A stretch of DNA of 64,000 nt, from positions 13,613,037 to 13,677,036 of the forward strand of contig CM039467.1 of assembly GCA_022414725.1 (NCBI GenBank). The letters are read 5' to 3'. The translations under genes and the position numbers were made by a program. This stretch comes from Microglena sp. YARC. Taxonomy: Eukaryota; Chlorophyta; Chlorophyceae; Chlamydomonadales; Chlamydomonadaceae. The notes under the pieces are model-generated. The model saw only the letters and a list, made by a program, of their open reading frames with translations. It was not told where the DNA came from and did not search any database. This document shows positions 1 through 11,400 of this stretch, piece after piece. Every line of letters starts with the position of its first letter. Position 1 is the first letter of the stretch.

Positions 1-900
1 CCCTTCAGCCTATTTGGCCTACCCCTGGACTGCATCATACATTCGACACTGTGCAAGTCCCTTCAGCCTATTTGGCTTACCCCTGGACAGCAACATGCAC
101 ATCAACTGCCAACCTGATAGGAGATGCTAGATGTTTATATCTAACTAGCACCTGAGCTCCTCGTACCGACAGGCAGACCCCCGTGGCCACGTCAGCGACA
201 GATCTCGGGAAATCGAGATCCGAGACTCGCTGCCACCTGGGCGACAGGTCAGCAAGATATGAAACCAAAGCCCCAAGTGGCTAGGCCAAAAGGGGTCGAA
301 CACGCGCCGAGCACGCGCTATTATATATAGGATTAGTACTTGATCTCAGGTCCTCTGTCGCACCCTTGCAACTTTTGAAGGACCAGATGATATAGTACTT
401 CCTGTCATGGTTGGGCAAGTCCGTTCAGCCCATTGGGCCTACCCATGGACTGCAACATGCACATCAACAGTCTAACTGCTAGGTGATGCTAGATATTGTT
501 TCTAATTAGTATTTGATCTCAGGTCCTCTGTCGCGTTCGTGCAAATTGTTGCGGACCAGGTCGTGAAGTGCTGGTTAATGCAGCCTACGCAGCCTCAACT
601 GATAGTCTATAATTATCTTGGTTATTCTAGATTCAGCCTGTGACCACAGCACGTTTGATTCATGTCCTCCGTAGCGTTCTTGCAATTTGTTGCGGACCAG
701 GTCGTGAAGAGCTTGTTAATGCAGCCTATGCAGCCTGTGCAGCCTCAACAGATAGTCTATGATATTATCTTGGTTATTCCAGATTGCGCAAGCCTGTTTA
801 TACCCGTTTCCTACCACTGGACTGTTAACATACATACACATGTATCTGATCTATATCTATATGTCTATATACACACACATCTATGCAGCAGCTCCTAGGC
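1..900. repeat. Dispersed and locally duplicated repeat, no gene
   Basis: Diverged copies of one repeat begin near 1, 57, 414 and 785, with the core gcctatttggcctacccc, and a second module (ggtcctctgtcgcg) appears at about 350, 520 and 662. An inverted copy lies at 20235-20345 and a damaged one at 35345-35475, so the family is interspersed. No coding region is supported. Confidence 0.7.
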
Positions 901-1450
901 AGCTCCCTGGGCCCTCTCTTCATCCAAAGGGAACCCCTAACAGACAAACTAACTCAACTGCTCTAAATGAAGGCCCATTCTGCATGGACTTCAGTCCCGA
1001 GGAGCTGCCTGGCGCAGCAGCAAACGGGTTTCTGGACAGCTTGCTAGGGGCGATGTAGATTGATCACCCCTAACAGACCTACTGACTTGACTACTCTGTG
1101 TGAAGGCCTTGCTTTCTGCATGGGCTTCAGTCCTGAGGAGCTGTCTGGCCCACCAGCAAACGAGCTTTGGGACAGCGTGCCAGGGGCGATGTACATGGAT
1201 CACCCCCAACAGAACTACCGCCTTGACTGCTCTCTATTATGGTCCTGCATTCTGCATGGGCTTCAGTCCTGAGGAGCTGTCTGGCCCACCAGCAAACGAG
1301 CTTTGGGACAGCGTGCCAGGGGCGATGTAGATTGATCACCCCTAACAGAACTACTGACTTGACTGCTCTGTATTATGGTCCTGCGTTCATCATGGGCTTC
1401 AGTCCTGAGGAGCTGCCTGGCCCACCAGCAAACGGGTTCTTAGGGGCGTT
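900..1450. repeat. 136-bp tandem repeat spanning the RAPTOR stop and 3' UTR
   Basis: The landmark TTCAG of the unit (cttcagtcctgaggagctg) falls at 990, 1126, 1262 and 1398, exactly 136 bp apart. The copy at 1380-1445 encodes the C-terminal tail of RAPTOR; the other three lie beyond the stop codon. The copies differ by several substitutions, so they are not a recent assembly duplication. Confidence 0.9.
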
Positions 1451-1585
1451 GTCGATGGCGTACACGGTGCACACTGAGTCTCCACCACCAGCAGCGAGCA
1501 GCAGTTGGTAGGGGTGGAAGGCCATGCAAGTGACAGGCCCCATCTTGTTTCCGTGGGACGAGGACTGGGCTCGCATTTGTCCCAC
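1373..1585 (-). CDS. RAPTOR: RAPTOR exon 14 (last WD40 blade, stop)
   Basis: 71 codons including TAA at 1375-1373; acceptor AACGTGCAG. Encodes [20 protein letters not shown] and [10 protein letters not shown], matching the RAPTOR C-terminus (plant VSCLTFHPYQVLLAAGAAD). The last ~24 residues (APKNPFAGG...KPMMNAGP) extend past the usual end; their DNA is the unit repeated downstream in the 3' UTR. Confidence 0.92.
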   Translation of the reverse strand: MGQMRAQSSSHGNKMGPVTCMAFHPYQLLLAAGGGDSVCTVYAIDNAPKNPFAGGPGSSSGLKPMMNAGP

Positions 1586-4500
1586 CTGCACGTTGAGGAA
1601 GCAGTTTATGTTTTTTATTTTGTTTATGTTTTTTATTTCGTTTGTGTTCTTTTGTTTAAGTTCATAATTTAGTTTGTTCTTGTAATTTAGTTTGTTCTTG
1701 TAATTTAGTTTGTTCTTGTAATTTAGTTTGTTCTTGTAATTTAGTTTGTTCTTGTAATTTAGTTTGTTCTTGTTCTTGTAATTTAGTTTGTTCTTGTAAT
1801 TTAGTTTGTTCTTGTAATTTAGTTTGTTCTTGTAATTTAGTTTGTTCTTGTAATTTAGTTTGTTCTTGTAATTTAGTTTTTCTTGTTTCTTGTAATTTAG
1901 TTTGTTCTTGTAATTTAGTTTGTTTTGTAATTTACTTGTAATTTAGTTTGTTCTTGTAATTTAGTTTGTTCTTGTAATTTAGTTTGTTCTTGTAATTTAG
2001 TTTGTTCTTGTAATTTAGTTTGTTCTTGTAATTTAGTTTGTTCTTGTAATTTAGTTTGTTTTTAGTTTGTTCTTGTAATTTAGTTTTTCTTGTTCTTGTA
2101 ATTTAGTTTGTTCTTGTAATTTAGTTTGTTCTTGTAATTTAGTTTGTTCTTGTAATTTAGTTTGTTCTTGTAATTTAGTTTGTTCTTGTAATTTAGTTTG
2201 TTCTTGTAATTTAGTTTGTTCTTGTAATTTAGTTTGTTCTTGTAATTTAGTTTGTTCTTGTAATTTAGTTTGTTCTTGTAATTTAGTTTGTTCTTGTAAT
2301 TTAGTTTGTTCTTGTAATTTAGTTTGTTCTTGTAATTTAGTTTGTTCTTGTAATTTAGTTTGTTCTTGTAATTTAGTTTGTTCTTGTAATTTAGTTTGTT
2401 CTTGTAATTTAGTTTGTTCTTGTAATTTAGTTTGTTCTTGTAATTTAGTTTGTTCTTGTAATTTAGTTTGTTCTTGTAATTTAGTTTGTTCTTGTAATTT
2501 AGTTTGTTTCTTGTAATTTAGTTTGTTCTTGTAATTTAGTTTGTTCTTGTAATTTAGTTTGTTCTTGTAATTTAGTTTGTTCTTGTAATTTAGTTTGTTT
2601 CTTGTAATTTAGTTTGTTCTTGTAATTTAGTTTGTTCTTGTAATTTAGTTTGTTCTTGTAATTTAGTTTGTTCTTGTAATTTAGTTTGTTCTTGTAATTT
2701 AGTTTGTTGTCTTGTAATTTAGTTTGTTCTTGTAATTTAGTTTGTTCTTGTAATTTAGTTTGTTCTTGTAATTTAGTTTGTTCTTGTAATTTAGTTTGTT
2801 CTTGTAATTTAGGTTTGTTCTTGTAATTTAGGTTTGTTCTTGTAATTTAGTTTGGTCTTGTAATTTAGTTTGGTTTTTCTTGTAATTTAGTTTGTTTCTT
2901 GTAATTTAGGTTGTTCTTGTAATTTAGTTTGTCTTGTAATTTAGGTTGGTCTTGTAATTTAGTTTGTTCTTGTAATTTAGGTTGGTCTTGTAATTTAGGT
3001 TGGTCTTGTAATTTAGGTTGGTCTTGTAATTTAGGTTGGTCTTGTAATTTAGGTTGGTCTTGTAATTTAGGTTTGTTCTTGTAATTTAGGTTGTCTTGTA
3101 ATTTAGGTTGGTCTTGTAATTTAGGTTGGTCTTGTAATTTAGGTTGGTCTTGTAATTTAGGTTGGTCTTGTAATTTAGGTTGGTCTTGTAATTTAGGTTG
3201 GTCTTGTAATTTAGGTTGGTCTTGTAATTTAGGTTGGTCTTGTAATTTAGGTTGGTCTTGTAATTTAGGTTGGTTCTTGTAATTTAGGTTGGTCTTGTAA
3301 TTTAGGTTGGTCTTGTAATTTAGGTTGGTCTTGTAATTTAGGTTGGTCTTGTAATTTAGGTTGGTCTTGTAATTTAGGTTGGTCTTGTAATTTAGGTTGG
3401 TCTTGTAATTTAGGTTGGTCTTGTAATTTAGGTTGGTCTTGTAATTTAGGTTGGTCTTGTAATTTAGGTTGGTCTTGTAATTTAGGTTGGTCTTGTAATT
3501 TAGGTTGGTCTTGTAATTTAGGTTGGTCTTGTAATTTAGGTTGGTCTTGTAATTTAGGTTGGTCTTGTAATTTAGGTTGGTCTTGTAATTTAGGTTGGTC
3601 TTGTAATTTAGGTTGGTCTTGTAATTTAGGTTGGTCTTGTAATTTAGGTTGGTCTTGTAATTTAGGTTGGTCTTGTAATTTAGGTTGGTCTTGTAATTTA
3701 GGTTTGGTCTTGTAATTTAGGTTGGTCTTGTAATTTAGGTTGGTCTTGTAATTTAGGTTGGTCTTGTAATTTAGGTTGGTCTTGTAATTTAGGTTGGTCT
3801 TGTAATTTAGGTTGGTCTTGTAATTTAGGTTGGTCTTGTTAATTTAGGTTGGTCTTGTAATTTAGGTTTGTCTTGTAATTTAGGTTGGTCTTGTAATTTA
3901 GGTTGGTCTTGTAATTTAGGTTGGTCTTGTAATTTAGGTTGGTCTTGTAATTTAGGTTGGTCTTGTAATTTAGGTTGGTCTTGTAATTTAGGTTGGTCTT
4001 GTAATTTAGGTTGGTCTTGTAATTTAGGTTGGTCTTGTAATTTAGGTTGGTCTTGTAATTTAGGTTGGTCTTGTAATTTAGGTTGGTCTTGTAATTTAGG
4101 TTGGTCTTGTAATTTAGGTTGGTCTTGTAATTTAGGTTGGTCTTGTAATTTAGGTTGGTCTTGTAATTTAGGTTGGTCTTGTAATTTAGGTTGGTCTTGT
4201 AATTTAGGTTGGTCTTGTAATTTAGGTTTGGTCTTGTAATTTAGGTTGGTCTTGTAATTTAGGTTGGTCTTGTAATTTAGGTTGGTCTTGTAATTTAGGT
4301 TGGTCTTGTAATTTAGGTTGGTCTTGTAATTTAGGTTGGTCTTGTAATTTAGGTTGGTCTTGTAATTTAGGTTGGTCTTGTAATTTAGGTTGGTCTTGTA
4401 ATTTAGGTTGGTCTTGTAATTTAGGTTGGTCTTGTAATTTAGGTTGGTCTTGTAATTTAGGTTGGTCTTGTAATTTAGTTTGGTCTTGTAATATAGTTTG

Positions 4501-7500
4501 GTCTTGTAATTTAGTTTGGTCTTGTAATTTAGTTTGGTCATGTTATTTAGTTTGTTCTTGTAATTTAGTTTGTTCTTGTAATTTAGTTTGTTCTTGTAAT
4601 TTAGTTTGTTCTTGTAATTTAGTTTGTTCTTGTAATTTAGTTTGTTCTTGTAATTTAGTTTGTTCTTGTAATTTAGTTTGTTCTTGTAATTTAGTTTGTT
4701 CTTGTAATTTAGTTTGTTCTTGTAATTTAGTTTGGTCTTGTAATTTAGTTTGGTCTTGTAATTTAGTTTGGTCGTGTTATATAGTTTGGTCTTGTAATTT
4801 AGTTTGGTCTTGTAATTTAGTTTGGTCTTGTAATTTAGTTTGGTCTTGTAATTTAGTTTGGTCTTGTAATTTAGTTTGGTCTTGTAATTTAGTTTGGTCT
4901 TTTTATTTAGTTTGGGCTTGTAATTTAGTTTGGGCTTGTAATTTGTTGTATGTTAGTAATTTTGTTTATGTTAGTTATTTTGTTCATGTTAGTTCTTTTG
5001 TTTATGTTTGTTCTTTTGTTTGTGATGGTTCTCTTGTTTATGTTCGTCCTTTTATTTATATGCGTTCTTTTGTTTATGTTAGCTAGTAAACACACATACA
5101 AACTCACACGCACTCCTTGGCGCCGACTCAAACTCCACTTACTGTTTCTCCCTGGTCTGTCCACACCTTGACCGCCTGCGTGGTGGTGCCAGTGGCCAGG
5201 AGGAGAGCGGAAACTACTTTCACCGCGTCTCCTTGGTCCCTGCCTCCGCCCCCCAACATACAAACACACACGCACACACACATACAAACACACACACATA
5301 CAAGCACACATAAACAAATACACACGCAGAAACACACACAAACAAACAAACACACACACGCACGCACAAACAAACACACACACGCACAAACAAACACACA
5401 GACACGCACATTTAAGCACACATACACGCACAAACAAACACACATACAAGCACAAACAAACACACATACAAGCACACTCGCCAACACACTCACATACACA
5501 CTCATACCAACACACACACTCACAAATACACACAGCTTTGCCTCCCCATCCCTGGCACCCGCTCAAACTCCTCTCACCGTTTCTCCCTGGTCGGTCCACA
5601 CCTTGACCACCTGCGTGGTGGTGCCGGTGGCCAGGAGGAGAGCGGAAACTACTCTCATCGCATCTCCTTGGTCCCTGCCTCCGCCCCCAAACAGACTAAC
5701 ACACACGCACACACACATACAAGCACACATAAACAAACACACACGCACAAACACACACAAACGCACAAACAAACAAACACACACACGCACAAACAAACAC
5801 ACATACACGCACAAACAAACACACATACACGCACAAACAAGCACACATACACGCACAAACAAACACACATACAAGCACACTCACAAACACACACATACTA
5901 ACACACACACTCACAAATACACACAGCTTTTCCTCCCCATCCCTGGCACCCGCTCAAACTCCTCTCACCGTTTCTCCCTGGTCGGTCCACTCCTTGACCA
6001 CCTCCGCTCCCTACCATACACACACACACACAAACTCACATACAAGCACACACACACACAAACACACACATACCAACACACACACAGAAATACACACAGC
6101 CTTCCTTCCCCATCCCTGGCACCTGTTCAACCCCCACTCACCGTCTCTCCCTGGTCCGTCCACACCTTGACCACCTGCGTGGTGGTGCCGGTGGCCAGGA
6201 GGGGAGCGTTGATATGCGAAACCAGTGCAGAGACACCCCCACTAGAGTGCGCTTGCACGGTCTTGGTGATGTAGCTGGGGCTGGGGTCTGTTGGCTTGGA
6301 GGATGAGGACGTGGCGCTCATGGTTGCCATTCGCATGTCCATGAAAGTCAGGCCGCCTTTCTCAGAAGCTGAAAGCGGGGTAGGGTCGAGTACAGTTAGT
6401 TCCGTCATATGAATAAATATATACATAAATAAAAAATAAAAATAAATAGGATGTGGCGCTCATGGTTGCCCTTTGCATGTCCATGAAAGCAAGGCCACCT
6501 TTCTCAGAAGCTGCAAGAGGGGTAGGGTAGGGTTGGGTACAGCGATTTCCGTTATATACATATACAAAATAAAAAATTGGATTTGGCGCTCATGGTTGCA
6601 ATTCGCATGTCTATGACAGTGAACTGTTATAGACATTCGAACAGCTGGGGCTGGGGTCTGTTGGCTTGGAGGATGAGGACGTGGCGCTCATGGTTGCCAT
6701 TCGCATGTCTATGACAGTGAGGCTGCCTTTCTCAGAAGCTGCATGAAGGGTAGGGTTGGGCACAATTAGTTCCATTATAAATATGTATAAACAAACATAC
6801 ATAAATAGGATGTGGCGCTCATGGTTGCCGTTTGCATGTCCATGAACGTGAGGCTACCTTTCTGCAAGAAGGGTAGGGTTGGGTACATTTAGTTTCGTCG
6901 CATAAATAAATACTTACATAAATAAAATTAAATACATAAATAGGATGTGGCGTTCATGGTTGCCGTTTGCATGTCCATGAAAGTAAGACCGCCTTTCTCA
7001 GAAGCTGCAAGAAGGGAGGGATTGGGCACAATTAGTTCCATTATAAATATGTATAAACAAACATACATAAATAGGATGTGGCGCTCATGGTTGCCGTTTG
7101 CATGTCCATGAACGTGAGGCTACCTTTCTCAGAAGCTGCAAGAGGGACAGGGTTGGGTACATTTAGTTCTGTCATATAAATAAATACATACATAAATAAA
7201 TAATAATGAATCAATAAATAGGAAGTAGCGCTCATGGTTGCCATTTGCATGTCCATGAAGGCGAGCCCCCCCTTCACAGAAGCTGCAAGCGGGGTAGGGT
7301 CAAGCACAGTTAGTTCCGTCATATGAATAAATATATAATTAGGATGTGGCGCTCATGGTTGCCATTCGCATGTCCATGAAAGCAAGGCCGCCTTTCTCAG
7401 AAGCTGCAAGAAGGGTAGGGTTTTGTACATTTAGTTCCGTCCTAATAATTAATAAATAGGATGTGGCGCTCATGGTTGCCATTCGCATGTCCATGAAAGT

Positions 7501-8449
7501 AAAGCCGCCCTTCTCAGAAACAGCATGAGGGACAGGGTTGGGTGCGTTTAGTTTGGTTACATCTGGTTAGATTATTCGTGTTTGCATAAGTTTCGTTTCG
7601 TTTCTGTTTGCTTAGTTTGGCTTTGGAAAAGTTGGGTTTAGTTTGGTGAAGTCTTTGTTTTGGTTATGTTTACATTTTGCCTTAATTGTATTGTATAAGT
7701 TATGGTTTGGACTGGGTTAGTTTGAGGGGGAGGGTGTGGCGCTCATGGTTGCCATTTGCATGTCCATGAACGTCCGGTTTCACACACCTACCACAACCAC
7801 GCAAGTGCGCCCTGCGGGCTCGAACACCACGCCGGCACAGGACTGCCTGAAGGGCTGCATGCCAGTAGCAGGGGAGTGAGCATTGAACACATTAAAGACC
7901 TGCATTGCTGATCAGCACTCTCCCCCCCCCCCCCCCCCCATCACACCCACCCACCGTTTTCACACACCTGCCACAAGCACGCCAGTGCGCCCCGCTGGCT
8001 TGAACACCACGCCCGCACAGGACTGCGTGAAGGGCTGCATGCCAGTAGCAGGGGAGTGAGCATTGCAGACATCAAATACCTGCTTTGCTGCTCAGCCCCC
8101 TCCCCCCCCCCCTCCCACACACACACACACTGTTTTCACCCACCTGCCACAAGCATGCCAGTGCGCCCCGCTGGCTTGAACACCACGCCCGCACAGGACT
8201 GCTTGAAGGGCTGCATGCCAGTAGCAGGGGAGTGAGCATTGCACACATCAAATACCTGCTTTGCTGTTCAGCCCCCCTCCCCCCCCACCCCACCCCACAC
8301 ACACACATTGTTTTCACCCACCTGCCACAAGCATGCCAGTGCGCCCCGCTGGCTTGAACACCACGCCCGCACAGGACTGCTTGAAGGGCTGCATGCCAGT
8401 AGCAGGGGAGTGAGCATTGCACACATCAAATACCTGCTTTGCTGTTCAG

Positions 8450-8497
<48 letters not shown>

Positions 8498-11400
8498 ACA
8501 CACACACTATTTTCACCCACCTGCCACAAGCATGCCAGTGCGCCCCGCTGGCTTGAACACCACGCCCGCACTGGACTGCTTGAAGGGCTGCATGCCAGTA
8601 GCAGGGGAGTGAGCATTGCACACATCAAATACCTGCTTTTCTGTTCAGCCCCCCCCCCCCCACACACACGCACAAACACACACTAGGGTCCCCAAAGTTT
8701 AAGCCCATGTATGTTTATTTTTGTATATTTCATGTGAAGATGGATTCATCACATTGTGTATGGGCTGCAGTTGGGCCTTTTTACAAGTAATTTAATGATG
8801 TGGTGCATGGCCATCCTTTTGCTGGGTTCTCCTTGTATTCCCATGCCTCAAATTTGATGCAAATAGGCTATTCACGTTACACACACAAACCAAGGGTGGA
8901 CCTGAAAAACGTACAAGTGAACAGACCAAGTTGCAAGCTATGGTTGGGTGCCCATGTGGCCTGTTTGGGGAATACATGGAGTACACATCCACAGGAGGTA
9001 GAGCTGCAAGGTGTGCAACATGTGCCATGTACTTGCATATGTATGCCACATGACGCTGCCTAGGCACCCCCATTAAGGCTTGCCTATGTGGGGAGTGCTC
9101 ATGGTCCCCATGAGGCCTAGCTAGACCTTCCCCCTATATGTAGGTGTACCCTATGCATCCCCCAAGTATGCTTTGTGGCTACCTAGACAAAGCTTGCAAC
9201 TTGGTCCGATGACTTAACCATTTGAACGTCGCACACCGGGAATAGATCATCAGCCTGGCTCTGACCCGAGTTCCGATCTCGCTCCACCACCGAGCCTGGC
9301 CTTAGACATGGAGCTGTCTGAGAAGATGCAATTAAAGTTGAGCCCAAGTACTCTTGCTATGATGCAGTATGGAAGATGAAATTCGCCGAAAGCGTCGTTG
9401 CCCTTACATAAAAGTGGCGCCATGGGCCTAAGCTCTGCGCGCCCTATGCGCAAATGGGGTGGTATACCCCTTAATTTTGCAATGCGCGTTGTTATAGGTG
9501 CTCTCAAGTCGAGTGGGAAGATGATGAAGTTACCATATTGTAACGCCTGTCTTGGGCCCAAAAAACTGGGTGCCAGAACGTGGGCGCCCTGTCCTACCTA
9601 CAAACGCTATCGCCATAGTATATTAAACAGTCTTCCCATGCCTCGATTGCCCAAGAGATTAACTGAAGAACAGAGACAGGCCATAATTGATCTGTCCAAA
9701 CAAGGTATTTCAAAGGCATCCATAGCTCGACGGATTCCTTGCACCCTAGACAGCGTTCGTAAATGGGCATCTCGTGCCCAGCTGCAAGGAGGGGGCAAGC
9801 CGGACCTGAAGGACAAGCCTCGGGCAGGTCCGGCATCACCTTACACGCAACCCCTCAAGACGAGGATCAAGAGAATGGCCAAGGATGGTCATTCTGCGAG
9901 AGCCATTGCCTCCAAGCTTAACCAAGGCGAGGGGATCAAGATTTCCTGCACCTCAGTGTGCAACATCTTGCATGGGGGAAGGAAGCCCCTTCGATGGCTC
10001 AGGGTTACACACAAGAGGGTGCTAGGTGAGGAGAACAAGATAGCTAGAGCGGATTTCTGTGGAAAGTGGATGGACTGCAGGTCTTCAACTTTTGATTCTT
10101 GGGTCTTCCTGGATGCCAAGGACCTTTATTGCTACAAGTATGACAAGGGAAGGCTGGATTTTGCTTGGCAAGAGGTGGACATTGAGCCCCCCCCCAACTT
10201 GGGGCCCAAAGCAGGGGCACCTTGGGTGTACAGGTTCTATGGGGCTGTTGGCAAGAACTTCAAATCCAAACTGTATTTTGTACCCCCCTCCCCTGAGTCT
10301 AACTCAAAGCAAAAGAGGAGTTCTGTTAACTTCAACTCCATGCACTTCATTGGGATGATGACAGAACTACATGAGGAGATCAAGGCCTCTACACTTGGGA
10401 GGAGGAGGGGGGGCTACAAGCTCATCATGGACCATGCAACTCAACACTTCTCAAATTTCTCCAAGGATGCCTTGGAGCAGTTGGGTGTGAAGGTGGTTGA
10501 AGGTTACCCACCACAATCTTGGGACTTGAATATCATTGAGAATGTGTGGGGGGTCCTACACAATAAGATGCACAAGAAGAACTCCAAGAATGGTGCTGGC
10601 TGGAGAGGACACATAGAGAAGGCATGGGAAAGCATTGGCATCAAAACTGTAAATGCTCTTCATGATGGGTTCCAAGATAGGCTGCAACTAGTGCACAGCA
10701 AGGGTGGAAGGTGGTGCCCCCACCACTAGGTAGGAGTGCTTTTAGGTGTGGAGGTCTATGTAAAGTGAATGATGTGGTGTCACTCGGAAAACATAGATGA
10801 ATGGGCATGCCATATGTGGCATTATGAGGATGCCACTATCACTGTTTGGGATGCTAGTAGTGTTGCCTAAGTCCCAACTTCATGACATGCACAACCATTT
10901 CAAGTTTTACATAAGTTGGGATTTTTTAATATTATTGATTAGTATGTGTTCCTAAGCACCACCTTTGAAAGTGATTCATCCCTTGTAAATATGGCCCCTA
11001 TCTCCACCAATGACCCAATACATGTGACTGTCATACTAAATCATTCTTAGTACATGATTTCATGTTCATTGGAAATACAAGTCACCAGGATTGACAGGGT
11101 ATGTGTAAAAAAGGAAAGGAAACGCATGAATTCAAGGGCATACACAGGGGCTTCCTTTAGGGTCACAATTTTTAAGCCCATGTATGTTTATTTTTGTATA
11201 TTTCATGTGAAGATGGATTCATCACATTGTGTATGGGCTGCAGTTGGGCCTTTTTTACAAGTAATTTAATGATGTGGTGCATGGCCATCCTTTTGCTGGG
11301 TTCTCCTTGTATTCCCATGCCTCAAATTTGATGTAAATAGGCTATTCTTGCTACACACACTAACCAAGGGTGGACCTGAAAAACGTACAAGTGAACGGAC

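Noticed and set aside
3825..4541. 238-codon minus-strand frame with LQDQPK repeats
   Set aside because: Produced by the 18-bp minisatellite inside RAPTOR intron 13.
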